From: Streptococcus australis
GTDB taxonomy: Bacteria; Bacillota; Bacilli; Lactobacillales; Streptococcaceae
Assembly: GCF_901543175.1 (NCBI RefSeq)
Contig: NZ_LR594040.1
Span: forward strand, 1,612,001-1,676,000
Reading direction: 5' to 3'
Length of the DNA stretch: 64,000 nt
Both the position numbers and the translations under genes were made by a program. The notes under the pieces were generated by a model, which saw nothing but the letters and a program-made list of their open reading frames with translations, made no database searches and had not been told where the DNA came from. Shown here piece by piece: positions 46,091-56,143 of this stretch. Positions within the stretch are counted from its first letter, which is position 1. Every line of letters starts with the position of its first letter.

Positions 46091-46159
46091 GTATTTTTTA
46101 GAGAAACTTTGAAAAAATTTCACAGTCTATTCTCATTTTGAAAAAGCAAGTAGGTTTCC

Positions 46160-46188
46160 TTGATTTTTGAACTTTTTTACTGTATCAT
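46160..46188 (+). promoter_or_regulatory. Promoter of the DUF960 gene
   Basis: TTGATT (46160-46165) and TATCAT (46183-46188) are 17 bp apart, 25 nt before the ATG. Confidence 0.7.
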
Positions 46189-46213
46189 AAGAAAAACAAA
46201 GGAGGGAGAGGCT

Positions 46214-46531
46214 ATGGCTTTTACAAATACCCAGAGACGTTCGGCCAGTTTTGGCGTTGTAACCAGCTTGCCTGATGATGTTATTGACTCTTTATGGTTT
46301 ATTATCGATCATTTTTTGAAAAACGTCTTTGAATTAGAAGAGGAACTCGAATTTCAACTGCTCAATAACGAGGGAACCATCACCTTCCATTTCTCTAGTC
46401 AACACCTACCGACTAGTATCGACTTTGATTTTAATCATCCCTTCGATCCTCTTTATCCTCCTAAGGTCCTTGTTTTAGACATGGACGGTAGAGAAACCAT
46501 CCTCCTTCCTGAGGAAAATGACCTATTTTAA
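46214..46531 (+). CDS. DUF960 family protein
   Basis: A 105-residue protein matching the staphylococcal/streptococcal DUF960 family: FGVVTSLPDDVIDSLWFIID, FQLLNNEGTITFHFSSQ, and PPKVLVLDMDGRETILLPEE. It is acidic and without membrane segments. Function unknown. I start at the ATG at 46214 with GGAGGGAGAG directly upstream; the longer frame would start within the -35 box. It has its own promoter and shares a hairpin with the convergent folate-operon membrane gene. Confidence 0.82.
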   Translation: MAFTNTQRRSASFGVVTSLPDDVIDSLWFIIDHFLKNVFELEEELEFQLLNNEGTITFHFSSQHLPTSIDFDFNHPFDPLYPPKVLVLDMDGRETILLPEENDLF

Positions 46532-46580
46532 AAACTCTAGCTTCTCGGCGCAAACTGCTGAGGAACTAGAGTTTTCTTTT
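46531..46580. terminator. Bidirectional terminator between DUF960 and the folate operon
   Basis: AAAACTCTAG and CTAGAGTTTT pair, with an inner CAGC-type stem (CTCGGCG/ CTGCTGAG), and T runs on both strands. Confidence 0.75.
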
Positions 46581-46581
46581 T

Positions 46582-47865
46582 CTAATAAATGGATCGACTG
46601 ACAACTAGACCGTTGGGCTTTGTATACTCTAAATCAAGGTAATCCTGATAAGTCCCTGGCACAATGAAACCTTGAGGACTCAATATATCAGTCCCAGCTT
46701 TTCCCACGATAGAGTCTGCCAGCAAGACACAATTGGTACTGAGAACAAAGTAGGTCTTAAACTCGGATGAGCTGAATTTATAAAGCATCGCATCCGCTTC
46801 CTGTTTCAGTTGGTAGGAGTAGGTATGCTTGACCTCTCCCTCTCTTCTTTTTATCAACTGAGAGCTTGGTTTCCAAGGAATTAACAGGTCTTCTATCTCT
46901 GCTAAGCGAGCTTGGATAGCTGCTTTCTGTTGGGCTGTCAAACTCAGACCATAAGCAAACAAAGTCTTCTGACTCTCCCTCTTACAAAGCTCAATGTATT
47001 TTTCCCGATTAGCCTTAAACAAAACACCGTCTCCAACCATGCCGAATAAACGCTCCGAGTGAGGATCATACGAACCATAGGAAATAACCTGCCCTTGATA
47101 ACAAATATCCACATGTCCCATGGCGAGGAAGAAGGAGGTTTCTGAGGTATGGATAAAAATTTCCAGATCAACCGTCTGGTCGTTTTTTCTTTCCGAATGA
47201 ACTTCCCCTTCTTGGCTTTCATGATTTGCCAGCCACTCATTTAGTTTTCGCAAGGTGCTGATAGGAATCAGAGCCGTCACAAAGATAGGCAGGGTCATTC
47301 GCATACGTCGCTTCAGCTTGGGATTGTTTTCTATCCTTTCAAAAAAGAAACCGTCCCGAAGGCTACTAGCCCCTAGCATGAGCAAGTAAAACCCAAGCAA
47401 GAGCAATTCAAAATTCGCTGCATCGTGAAAAGGAGAGATGCTATAAAGACCGAATCCTATCATCCATACAGCATCGAAGAGATGGTGAAGACGAGGATGA
47501 ATGGCATTTTTTCGATAGAGAGACCATGTCACAAGACTAATGCCACCCGTAAACAGCTGGTAGCTCGCAATGACAAAGACTAGGAGATAGAGGGCAAAGT
47601 CTTGCAAGATGATAGAGTCAAACATGAGAGCCACAACCACCAGCTTGGCCAAGGTTACAAAGATATTTTCCCGACGTTTTTTATCCTGAAACCAGCGAGT
47701 CAACAAGTGCCAAACTGCTGATAAGGAAAAGTAGCCCATCAGCAACTGGTACCCCATCCGCGGAATAACTTGTCCAAAACAAATCAGGAGAAGCCCCAAA
47801 GTAATAGCAAGCAGTCCCTCCCCGATACTCTTCCACTTACTATAGGTCTCGGAAAGTTTAGGCAT
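46582..47865 (-). CDS. Multispan membrane protein with a possible papain-like C-terminal domain
   Basis: A 427-residue protein I do not recognise as a named family. Residues 10-215 contain about eight hydrophobic segments arranged like HdeD/DUF308 proteins. The outer or inner C-terminal half (about 235-427) has [20 protein letters not shown] and, 130 residues later, [18 protein letters not shown], then [11 protein letters not shown]. The His-then-Cys order resembles permuted papain-like (NlpC/P60 or DUF4105-type) enzymes; this is inference. The ATG at 47865 overlaps folBK by 8 bp, so it is the fifth gene of the folate operon. Confidence 0.6.
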   Translation of the reverse strand: MPKLSETYSKWKSIGEGLLAITLGLLLICFGQVIPRMGYQLLMGYFSLSAVWHLLTRWFQDKKRRENIFVTLAKLVVVALMFDSIILQDFALYLLVFVIASYQLFTGGISLVTWSLYRKNAIHPRLHHLFDAVWMIGFGLYSISPFHDAANFELLLLGFYLLMLGASSLRDGFFFERIENNPKLKRRMRMTLPIFVTALIPISTLRKLNEWLANHESQEGEVHSERKNDQTVDLEIFIHTSETSFFLAMGHVDICYQGQVISYGSYDPHSERLFGMVGDGVLFKANREKYIELCKRESQKTLFAYGLSLTAQQKAAIQARLAEIEDLLIPWKPSSQLIKRREGEVKHTYSYQLKQEADAMLYKFSSSEFKTYFVLSTNCVLLADSIVGKAGTDILSPQGFIVPGTYQDYLDLEYTKPNGLVVSRSIY

Positions 47866-48679
47866 TTCCTTGCTCCAACTGGTCAACCAAGTAGCGAATT
47901 GGTTGTTTTAAGATTGGATGGATAAAATGGGGAGCTATTTCCACTAACGGCTCAAGGACAAAGAGGCGTTCTGCTACGTAAGGGTGAGGCAAGATAAGGT
48001 CGTCTGTATAAATGACCTGGTCCTCCACAAAAAGCAGGTCCAAATCAATCAAGCGAGGCCCCCAATGCACTTCTCGAACCCGTCCCATTTCTGACTCAAT
48101 GCTTAACAAGGTCTCTAACAAGACTGGTGCTGGTAGCCAGGTTTCTACTTCAATCACCTGATTGGCAAAACTATCTTGCTCCACACCGCCCCAAGGCTCC
48201 GTCGTCAAAACACTGGATTCTTTGAGAATATGGATGCCGCGAGCTCGCAGTTTGTCGATAGCTTGTTCCAAGTTTGCTTGCTTATCGCCCATATTGCTTC
48301 CTAGGCCGATAAAGGCCCGTTGCTTGCGACGGTGAATGGTTACCGAGCAAGTATCTAGTGGCAAATGCACCGGTGCCCAAGGTTTTTTGAGTTCCAGTTC
48401 AATCTCTTGGACAAGGGGATAGGCCTCAAAGGTACGCTCTACTAGTTTGTAGGCTACCGTTTCAATCAAATCCTCAGTGTTTTCCTGAAACCAAGTCTTC
48501 CACTGTTGGCAAAGTTCTCCATAGTGGACAGAAGAAGTCAAATCTAACTCAGTCGCTGCCTTGGTCATATCATAGGATAAGCTTGCGGAAATAACAAACT
48601 TCTGCCCCAATTCCTTCTCACTTGGAAAGAGTCCGTGATAAGCAAATATTTCCAAATCTTTAATCTTTAGCTGATCCAT
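47858..48679 (-). CDS. sulD: Fused dihydroneopterin aldolase / HPPK (SulD type)
   Basis: A 273-residue bifunctional folate enzyme. Residues 1-115 are FolB ([23 protein letters not shown], with the catalytic Tyr and Glu region). Residues 118-273 are FolK ([17 protein letters not shown], then [16 protein letters not shown] and [18 protein letters not shown]). Together they turn dihydroneopterin into the pyrophosphate ester used by FolP. The fusion is as in pneumococcal SulD. It follows folE across a small hairpin. Confidence 0.93.
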   Translation of the reverse strand: MDQLKIKDLEIFAYHGLFPSEKELGQKFVISASLSYDMTKAATELDLTSSVHYGELCQQWKTWFQENTEDLIETVAYKLVERTFEAYPLVQEIELELKKPWAPVHLPLDTCSVTIHRRKQRAFIGLGSNMGDKQANLEQAIDKLRARGIHILKESSVLTTEPWGGVEQDSFANQVIEVETWLPAPVLLETLLSIESEMGRVREVHWGPRLIDLDLLFVEDQVIYTDDLILPHPYVAERLFVLEPLVEIAPHFIHPILKQPIRYLVDQLEQGNA

Positions 48680-48695
48680 AACTAGTCCTTTCTAG

Positions 48696-48723
48696 AAAAA
48701 TCCGCTTATAGCGGATTCTTTTA
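48696..48723 (-). terminator. Hairpin between folE and the folB-folK gene
   Basis: On the minus strand AATCCGC, loop TATAA, GCGGATT is followed by TTTC, immediately after the folE stop. It looks like a partial terminator within the operon. Confidence 0.6.
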
Positions 48724-49275
48724 TAGTCCCATAAGACGATAAGCCTGATCTCGGAGATCCTTATCTGTCTCAAATAGGCCACGAGCAACTATTGTCAAAG
48801 TTGCAGTTCCTGGTTTTCGAACACCACGCATACTCATACACATATGCTCCGCTTCAATCACAACAAAGGCTCCCTTAGCCCCCAGATAGTCCATCAAGGC
48901 ATCAGCCACTTCAATATTCAAACGTTCTTGAATTTGTGGCTTTTTCGAATAAACTTCAACCGTACGAGCTAGCTTGGACAAGCCTGCCACACGACCGTCT
49001 GGAATATAGGCAATGTGCGCTCTCCCATAGAAGGGCAAGAAGTGGTGTTCACACATGGTGTGGAAAAAGATATCCTTCTCCACCACCATATTATCGTCAA
49101 TAATCTCAAAGGATTTTGACAAATGTTCCTCCGCAGTTTGACCAAGACCTGAAAAAATCTCTTGGTACATACGAGCTACACGAGCAGGTGTTTCTTGTAA
49201 TCCTTCGCGGTTAGCATCCTCACCAACAGCCTCGATAATCATTTTTACAGCCGCTTCAATTTTTTGTGTATCCAT
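48721..49275 (-). CDS. folE: GTP cyclohydrolase I
   Basis: A 184-residue enzyme converting GTP to dihydroneopterin triphosphate, the entry to folate synthesis. The zinc and catalytic residues are in [23 protein letters not shown] and [16 protein letters not shown]. It corresponds to sulC of pneumococcus. It starts 3 bp after the folC stop. Confidence 0.95.
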   Translation of the reverse strand: MDTQKIEAAVKMIIEAVGEDANREGLQETPARVARMYQEIFSGLGQTAEEHLSKSFEIIDDNMVVEKDIFFHTMCEHHFLPFYGRAHIAYIPDGRVAGLSKLARTVEVYSKKPQIQERLNIEVADALMDYLGAKGAFVVIEAEHMCMSMRGVRKPGTATLTIVARGLFETDKDLRDQAYRLMGL

Positions 49276-49278
49276 TCT

Positions 49279-50577
49279 CTAGTTATTCCTCTCCATTAGG
49301 TAGGCTCTCACTTGGCTCAAGAAATACAAGGAACCCGTGACAATCCTAACTGTTTGTTTCTCTTCATCTACTTTCAATTTTTGTTCTAAAAACTCCTGCC
49401 AACTTTGGTAGTTAAGTTTTCGAGAAGCTGCAATTTCTTGCATCACTTTCGCATCAGTAGCTCGACTATCTTCAAAATGAGTCAGAGTCAGTTGACTATT
49501 TGGCACCGACTCCAGCAAATCCAACATATCCTCCAAAGCCTTGGTTTTGATACAGGTAAAGAGAATTTCCTTATGATAGTCCGCAAATCGTTCTTGCAAG
49601 GTTGCTAATAAAGCCTTGATAGCATGGGGATTATGGGCCCCATCCAAAACCATCAAGGGGTCGCCAGACAGAACCTCCAAACGCCCTGGCCATCTGGTTT
49701 CTTCCAAGGCTTGAGCAACCAAGTCATTGCTAGCTAATTCTCGCCCAATCTCTTGGCAACAAGTGTCTAGAAGAGCAAGCGCCATCCCTGCATTCTCGAT
49801 CTGATGCAAACCAAGTAGACCTGTCTGGAAATGACCTTGTCTGACAGCACTTGTATAGTCAAAGACCTCACCTGTCACCACACTTTCTTGATGACAAACC
49901 TGATAATCTGTCCCATAGGCAAGTCTCGGTGCATGTTTAACTTCTGCCATATGGTCGATAACAGCCAAGGCTTTTGGAGCTATGCGACCTGTCACCAAAG
50001 GAACACCTTGCTTGATAATCCCAGCCTTCTGCTCTGCTATGGCTTCCAAGGTATCACCCAGTAGGGCTACATGGTCCAAGCCAATGGTCGTGATGCCTGT
50101 CAGAATGGGCTGGCAGACATTGGTACTATCCAGAAGTCCACCCATGCCGACTTCCATGATAGCCACATCAACTTTTTCAGTGGCAAAATAATCATAAGCT
50201 AGGGCTGTGATAATCTCAAACTCGGTCGTTCCTTGTAAAGCAGCACCCTTCTCCCCCTCGAGTATAGCACGATAGTCTGCCATCATGGTTTCTAGTCTCG
50301 CTTCTGGGATGGATATCCCGTTGATGCTAATTTGGTCTGTGTAATGAATGAGATAGGGCGAGCTAAAGACTCCAACTTTCAGCCCCATCTTTTCCAGCAT
50401 AGTTTTCAGAAAAGCAATGGTCGAGCCCTTGCCGTTGGTTCCACCGATGTGGATGACCTTGAGTTTGAGATGGGGATTGCCTCGTAGTTCTAGGAGTTCT
50501 ACCATCCGTTCCAAACCAAAATGCGGTTGGTCTGTCCGATAGTGGGCAATCCACTGATTGTTTTGAATTTCTTTCAT
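49279..50577 (-). CDS. folC: Dihydrofolate synthase / folylpolyglutamate synthase
   Basis: A 432-residue Mur-ligase-like enzyme that adds glutamate to dihydropteroate and to folates. The P-loop is IHIGGTNGKGSTIAF near residue 43, followed by FSSPYLIHYTDQISING, the carbamylated-lysine region and VLDGAHNPHAIKAL near 320. It is sulB of the operon, one base after folP. Confidence 0.94.
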   Translation of the reverse strand: MKEIQNNQWIAHYRTDQPHFGLERMVELLELRGNPHLKLKVIHIGGTNGKGSTIAFLKTMLEKMGLKVGVFSSPYLIHYTDQISINGISIPEARLETMMADYRAILEGEKGAALQGTTEFEIITALAYDYFATEKVDVAIMEVGMGGLLDSTNVCQPILTGITTIGLDHVALLGDTLEAIAEQKAGIIKQGVPLVTGRIAPKALAVIDHMAEVKHAPRLAYGTDYQVCHQESVVTGEVFDYTSAVRQGHFQTGLLGLHQIENAGMALALLDTCCQEIGRELASNDLVAQALEETRWPGRLEVLSGDPLMVLDGAHNPHAIKALLATLQERFADYHKEILFTCIKTKALEDMLDLLESVPNSQLTLTHFEDSRATDAKVMQEIAASRKLNYQSWQEFLEQKLKVDEEKQTVRIVTGSLYFLSQVRAYLMERNN

Positions 50578-50578
50578 C

Positions 50579-51544
<966 letters not shown>

Positions 51545-51578
51545 TCACCACATTATTTCTCTATTTTACCATAAAAAG

Positions 51579-51609
51579 AAAAAGATGGATACGCTAGCAT
51601 TCATCTTTT
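51579..51609 (-). terminator. Terminator after the CPBP protease gene
   Basis: On the minus strand AAAAGATG and CATCTTTT pair with an inner GCTAGC palindrome, followed by TCTTTTT. It lies next to the folP promoter. Confidence 0.7.
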
Positions 51610-51626
51610 CCAAGTAAGGAAATGCT

Positions 51627-52334
51627 TTAGAAAGGCAAGCCTAAATTTCGACTAATCAAAACCAGTAAAGCCAGCAAACAAAAGGCGATACCATTGACAA
51701 TCATATGAAGCAAGATTGACATCTCTAAACGTTCTGTTCTGTAGGCTGTCCAAGTTAAAACTGTCGACATTCCTCCATAGATAAGGAGAGAAGGCAGATT
51801 GGTCGGTGTGTGGAGCAAGGCAAAGACGACTGCACCTACAAGATAACCCAGCTTCTCCTTCCCGCGAAAGATCTTTTTAGGGATAATTCCACGACACAAT
51901 ATTTCCTCACAAATGGGAGCAATCAGAACCAGTAAGCAAAAACTGGAAATCAGCGAGCTATTCTGAACCAGATTATTAATAGTTGATTGATTGCCGGTCG
52001 TAGATTCATTCATCAGACGAAGCAAAGCTGCACCAAACAAATTGTTAGCAAAAATCACTAGATAACTCAACACCAAGCGAGCCAGGTCTTTTGCCTTGAA
52101 AAAAGAAAGATTGAAGGTCGCAAGTTCTGTTTTTCGCGCACTAAAGATAAAAACAATTAGAATAGCAACCGACAGTAAAGCCACTAGGAGTCCTGACTGG
52201 AGGAGCGGGAATTGTCTAGCGGATAAAAGGGCAGATAAAATTAAGGGAAGTTGGGATAATACCAGTCCTATTAAAAAAATCAACACCCATATTCCTCTAT
52301 CCAGAATTTCTTGCCAGATACTTTTTTTCTTCAT
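51627..52334 (-). CDS. CPBP-family intramembrane protease-like protein
   Basis: A 235-residue membrane protein with about six to seven spans and an Abi/CPBP domain: APICEEILCRGII (EExxxR) near residue 138, FALLHTPTNLPSLLIYGG (His) near 170 and a late MIVNGIAF segment (Asn). In streptococci and lactobacilli such proteins are tied to bacteriocin self-immunity or protein processing; no bacteriocin gene is beside this one. Own terminator after; 53 bp after the permease gene. Confidence 0.8.
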   Translation of the reverse strand: MKKKSIWQEILDRGIWVLIFLIGLVLSQLPLILSALLSARQFPLLQSGLLVALLSVAILIVFIFSARKTELATFNLSFFKAKDLARLVLSYLVIFANNLFGAALLRLMNESTTGNQSTINNLVQNSSLISSFCLLVLIAPICEEILCRGIIPKKIFRGKEKLGYLVGAVVFALLHTPTNLPSLLIYGGMSTVLTWTAYRTERLEMSILLHMIVNGIAFCLLALLVLISRNLGLPF

Positions 52335-52352
52335 GATATACCTCCTTATAAT

Positions 52353-52376
52353 AAAAAGGGGAGGCCCCCCTTTCTA
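52353..52376 (-). terminator. Terminator after the purine permease gene
   Basis: On the minus strand AAAGGGG and CCCCTTT pair around GGCCT, followed by TTATTATA. Confidence 0.8.
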
Positions 52377-52387
52377 TATTATACCAT

Positions 52388-53806
52388 TTATAGCGCCATG
52401 CTGATATAGTTCAGAATAAACAAGGCATCCAAAATCCAAATCATCATGTGCACATCCTTGGCTTGCCCTTTGATAACTTTTGTCAAAGTATAAGTCAAGA
52501 AACCAACTGCGATCCCTTGAGTGATTGAGTAGCTGAATCCCATGAAGATAGATGTAAAGAAGGCAGGAACAGCCTCAGCCATATCATCCCACTGGATGTT
52601 TTTCAAGCTACCAAGCATCATGATTCCAACGATGATCAAAATTGGTGCTGTCGCAGATGATGGAACAATCGCCAAAAGTGGACTAAAGAAACTTGAAATA
52701 GCGAAGCAAATCGCAACTACCAAGGCAGTCAATCCAGTACGTCCACCTGCACCGATACCAGCAGCAGACTCAATATAAGTTGTTACGTTTGAAGTACCCG
52801 CAATCGCACCGATAGAGGTACCAATCAAGTCAGAGTAAAGAGCCTTATCCAGCTTATCTGATTGGTGATTTTCACCAGTTGTTGCTACGATACCAACTTT
52901 TTCACCCGTACCAATAAGAGTACCGATTGTATCGAAAATATCTGTCAATGAGAAGGCAAGGATAGCCATGAAGGTTTCAGGCAAACGAGCTGTATCTGAA
53001 AATAGTGCTCCTAGGCCTTCCGAACCAAGTGCTGCACCGAAGATTGTCTTCAAACCTTCCACTGCAGCGCCGAAGTTATTGCTAGAAAAGTCAATGTTAG
53101 ATAGGTTCACTAAACCAACAGCAATAGCAAGAACAGTCGTTGTGAGGATAGAAAGGATAATTCCTCCCTTGATTCCCTTAATAACAAAGAAAATCGTAAT
53201 TGCAAGACCAGCAAGCGCAACCAAAACAGCTGGACTATTAAAGTCTACTAAACCTGGCACCGCTGCAGAGTTCGCTGTAATTGCAGCTTGCGCCTTATCC
53301 GCTCCTTCTCCAGCAACAGTATAAGTTCCTGGGTCGATCGAGAATTTCAAAAGGCCAGCATTCTTAATCCCTACATAGGCAAGAAAGACACCGATACCCG
53401 CGGAAATAGCGGAGCGAAGTGCAGTAGGAATAGATTCAATGATCATTTTACGAACATTCGTCAAGGTAATAATCAATGAAATAATCCCACAGATAAAGAC
53501 CATTGCCAAGGCTTCTTGCCATGAATAACCAAGCCCGAAAACAACTGTAAAGGTAAAGAAGGCGTTGAGTCCCATACCTGGTGCCTGAGCGTAAGGCAGA
53601 TTAGCATAGAAAGCCATCATCAAGGTACCAGCTACCGCACCGATAATCGTTGCAAGAAAAACACCTTGAGCAGGCATACCAGTCTGTGAAAGCATTTGAG
53701 GGTTTACAAAGAGGATATAACTCATTGCAAAGAAAGTTGTTAAACCAGCGAGAACTTCTGTACGAACATCTGTTCCGTTCTCTTTTAGTTTAAATAGTTT
53801 GTCCAT
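52388..53806 (-). CDS. NCS2-family purine permease (AzgA/PbuG-like)
   Basis: A 472-residue transporter with about twelve spans. The N terminus GTDVRTEVLAGLTTFFAMSYILFVNP and the segments APGMGLNAFFTFTV, TDIFDTIGTLIGTG and GTSNVTTYIESAAGIGAGGRTGLTA are characteristic of AzgA-like hypoxanthine/guanine/adenine permeases. The exact base is unknown. The ATG at 53806 or the one before it (53809) both fit GGAG upstream. A promoter (53844-53872) and a PurBox-like sequence lie upstream. Confidence 0.87.
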   Translation of the reverse strand: MDKLFKLKENGTDVRTEVLAGLTTFFAMSYILFVNPQMLSQTGMPAQGVFLATIIGAVAGTLMMAFYANLPYAQAPGMGLNAFFTFTVVFGLGYSWQEALAMVFICGIISLIITLTNVRKMIIESIPTALRSAISAGIGVFLAYVGIKNAGLLKFSIDPGTYTVAGEGADKAQAAITANSAAVPGLVDFNSPAVLVALAGLAITIFFVIKGIKGGIILSILTTTVLAIAVGLVNLSNIDFSSNNFGAAVEGLKTIFGAALGSEGLGALFSDTARLPETFMAILAFSLTDIFDTIGTLIGTGEKVGIVATTGENHQSDKLDKALYSDLIGTSIGAIAGTSNVTTYIESAAGIGAGGRTGLTALVVAICFAISSFFSPLLAIVPSSATAPILIIVGIMMLGSLKNIQWDDMAEAVPAFFTSIFMGFSYSITQGIAVGFLTYTLTKVIKGQAKDVHMMIWILDALFILNYISMAL

Positions 53807-53824
53807 CATAAATCTCCTTTTGTT

Positions 53825-53872
53825 TTTTACGAACAATGTGAGTATTATACCATTTATAATTCACCTTTTCAA
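53825..53872 (-). promoter_or_regulatory. Promoter and PurBox-like site of the purine permease gene
   Basis: On the minus strand TTGAAA (53867-53872) and TATAAT (53844-53849) are 17 bp apart. Just downstream ATTGTTCGTAAAA (53825-53837) resembles the reverse PurBox AWWGTTCGGWWWT with two mismatches. PurR is encoded at 26096. The promoter is convincing, the PurBox less so. Confidence 0.55.
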
Positions 53873-53992
53873 TATGTTTGTTTGAATTATTTAACCAAAT
53901 GGAATTTTTATTTTTTGTTTTGAGTCTGTTTTTCTTCTTTCTTTTTGATATAATAGTAGACATCTTATCTGGAATCTACTAGGAAGGTTTAT

Positions 53993-54805
53993 ATGACTAA
54001 AAAAATTATTGCAGTCGATTTGGACGGAACCTTGCTCAATGGTGAAAGCAAGCTCTCCGATTTTACCAAAAAGACAATCAAAAAAATTACTGAAAAGGGA
54101 CACCATGTTGTCATCACGACAGGCCGTCCTTACCGCATGGCAAAAGAATTTTACCATGAACTAGAGTTGCATACTCCCATGATTAACTTTAATGGATCCC
54201 TCACCCATCTACCCGGACAGACTTGGGCGCATGAGAAGTGCTTGACCTTGGACAAAAAATACCTCTTGGACATAGTCCAACGCAAAGAGGATATCCAAGC
54301 TGACTTTATTGCAGGGGAATACCGTAAGAAATTTTACATTACAGCTCCTAATGAAGAAATCGCAGATCCAAAATTATTTGGTGTGGAAAATTTCCAACCC
54401 GAAAATCAATTCAAGCCTGAACTGGTGACCAAGGATCCCAACTGCATCCTCTTGCAAACAAGGGTTGAGGACAAATACGCTCTTGCAGACGAGATGAATC
54501 GTTTTTATCAACACCAACTATCCATCAATACTTGGGGAGGCCCCCTCAACATCCTCGAATGTACTCCAAAAGGTGTAAACAAGGCCTTTGCCCTCGAATA
54601 TTTGCTCAATGTTATGAATCGTGATAAAAAAGACCTGATTGCCTTTGGAGATGAACATAATGACACCGAAATGCTGGCTTTTGCAGGCAAGGGTTATGCT
54701 ATGAAGAATGCCAATCCCGATTTGCTACCATATGCAGATGAGCAACTCTCTCTGACAAATGATGAAGATGGTGTTGCCCATACCCTACAAGATTTGTTCC
54801 TATAA
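53993..54805 (+). CDS. Cof-type HAD phosphatase
   Basis: A 270-residue HAD-superfamily sugar/metabolite phosphatase, class IIB: IIAVDLDGTLLNGESKLS (nucleophile Asp near residue 8), VVITTGRPYRMAKEF, the cap domain in the middle, and LIAFGDEHNDTEMLAFAG with the acidic metal residues. The substrate is unknown. Own promoter (TATAAT at about 53950) and terminator; transcribed toward manLMN. Confidence 0.87.
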   Translation: MTKKIIAVDLDGTLLNGESKLSDFTKKTIKKITEKGHHVVITTGRPYRMAKEFYHELELHTPMINFNGSLTHLPGQTWAHEKCLTLDKKYLLDIVQRKEDIQADFIAGEYRKKFYITAPNEEIADPKLFGVENFQPENQFKPELVTKDPNCILLQTRVEDKYALADEMNRFYQHQLSINTWGGPLNILECTPKGVNKAFALEYLLNVMNRDKKDLIAFGDEHNDTEMLAFAGKGYAMKNANPDLLPYADEQLSLTNDEDGVAHTLQDLFL

Positions 54806-54810
54806 CACTC

Positions 54811-54837
54811 AAAAAGTTAGCCTGTGCTAGCTTTTTT
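54811..54837 (+). terminator. Terminator after the Cof phosphatase gene
   Basis: AAAAAGTTAGC, loop CTGT, GCTAGCTTTTTT. Confidence 0.85.
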
Positions 54838-54989
54838 GATTTTCACAATTTTTCAATTAATCGGCCTGTTTTCATTTTTTTATATTAAATTACTCTCTTA
54901 TTTTTTCATACATTTCCACAAAATATTTATATATTAACATTTTGTAAACGAGTTTTCATTGAAAATTAACACATATTTATAAGAAATGG

Positions 54990-55018
54990 TTGCTTTTTAT
55001 ATGAAAACGGTTTATACT
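54990..55018 (+). promoter_or_regulatory. manLMN promoter with overlapping cre site
   Basis: TTGCTT (54990-54995) and TATACT (55013-55018) are 17 bp apart. ATGAAAACGGTTTAT at 55001-55015 fits the cre consensus WTGNAANCGNWNNCW with one mismatch and covers the spacer and the start of the -10. A second weaker match (TGTAAACG AGTTTTCA) is at 54943-54958. Confidence 0.75.
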
Positions 55019-55026
55019 TAATTAGG

Positions 55027-55043
55027 CTTAAAGTTTTCTTAAA
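55027..55043 (-). promoter_or_regulatory. CiaR-binding repeat on the manL transcription start
   Basis: On the minus strand TTTAAG-AAAAC-TTTAAG is an exact copy of the CiaR direct repeat TTTAAG-N5-TTTAAG. It begins nine bases after the -10 box, covering the expected start point, in reverse orientation, a position that fits repression. CiaR control of manLMN is known in pneumococcus. Confidence 0.8.
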
Positions 55044-55080
55044 CACACAGTCAAACATTTTATAAGGAGGAATGACAATA

Positions 55081-56070
55081 ATGAGTATCGGAATCATTAT
55101 TGCGAGCCACGGCGAATTTGCTGCGGGTATTCATCAGTCAGGATCTATGATCTTTGGTGAACAAGAAAAGGTTCAAGTTGTAACCTTTATGCCAAATGAA
55201 GGTCCAGATGACCTTTACGCTAAATTCAACAACGCTGTGGCTGCATTTGACGCAGAAGATGAGGTTCTAGTATTGGCTGACCTTTGGAGTGGATCTCCAT
55301 TCAACCAAGCTAGCCGCGTGATGGGAGAAAACCCAGATCGTAAGTTTGCCATCATCACAGGACTGAACTTACCGATGTTGATCCAAGCCTACACAGAGCG
55401 CCTTATGGACGCAAATGCAGGTGTGGAAAAAGTCGCTGCGAATATCATTAAAGAAGCCAAAGATGGCATCAAAGCTCTTCCAGAAGAGCTCAACCCAGTT
55501 GAGGAAGTTGCAAGTGCTGCGGCTGGTCCAGTAGCCCAAGCAGCTATCCCAGAAGGAACTGTTATCGGAGACGGCAAACTGAAAATCAACCTTGCTCGTC
55601 TAGACACTCGTCTACTTCACGGTCAGGTTGCAACTGCTTGGACTCCAGATTCAAAAGCAAACCGTATCATCGTTGCTTCAGACAACGTTGCTAACGACGA
55701 CTTGCGTAAAGAATTGATCAAACAAGCAGCTCCAAACGGAGTAAAAGCCAACGTCGTACCAATCCAAAAATTGATTGACGTTGCAAAAGACCCACGTTTC
55801 GGCGAAACACATGCCCTTATCTTGTTTGAAACACCACAAGATGCACTTCGTGCCATCGAAGGTGGCGTGCCAATCAAGACTCTTAACGTTGGTTCTATGG
55901 CTCACTCAACAGGTAAAACAATGATTAACAACGTTTTGTCTATGGACAAGGAAGACGTTGCCACCTTTGAAAAAATGCGTGACCTCGGTGTTGAATTTGA
56001 CGTACGTAAAGTACCAAACGACACGAAAAAAGATTTGTTTGACTTGATTAACAAAGCGAACGTTCAATAA
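55081..56070 (+). CDS. manL: PTS mannose/glucose-type IIAB component
   Basis: A 329-residue soluble PTS protein. The IIA domain (residues 1-130) has its phospho-histidine in [12 protein letters not shown] (His near residue 9); an Ala/Pro linker ([19 protein letters not shown]) leads to the IIB domain with its phospho-histidine in [14 protein letters not shown] (near residue 180). It phosphorylates glucose, mannose and amino sugars entering through ManM/ManN. I start at the ATG at 55081; AAGGAGG fits it better than the earlier ATG at 55072. Confidence 0.93.
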   Translation: MSIGIIIASHGEFAAGIHQSGSMIFGEQEKVQVVTFMPNEGPDDLYAKFNNAVAAFDAEDEVLVLADLWSGSPFNQASRVMGENPDRKFAIITGLNLPMLIQAYTERLMDANAGVEKVAANIIKEAKDGIKALPEELNPVEEVASAAAGPVAQAAIPEGTVIGDGKLKINLARLDTRLLHGQVATAWTPDSKANRIIVASDNVANDDLRKELIKQAAPNGVKANVVPIQKLIDVAKDPRFGETHALILFETPQDALRAIEGGVPIKTLNVGSMAHSTGKTMINNVLSMDKEDVATFEKMRDLGVEFDVRKVPNDTKKDLFDLINKANVQ

Positions 56071-56143
56071 TTGGAATCTTCTCTCGAACTCTTAGAAGAA
56101 AGATTTTACACTTTATATAATTAAATAGAAAAGGAATAAAACC

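Noticed and set aside
55672..55905. Antisense frames within manL
   Set aside because: They result from strongly biased codons of a highly expressed gene, which leave the reverse frames free of stops.
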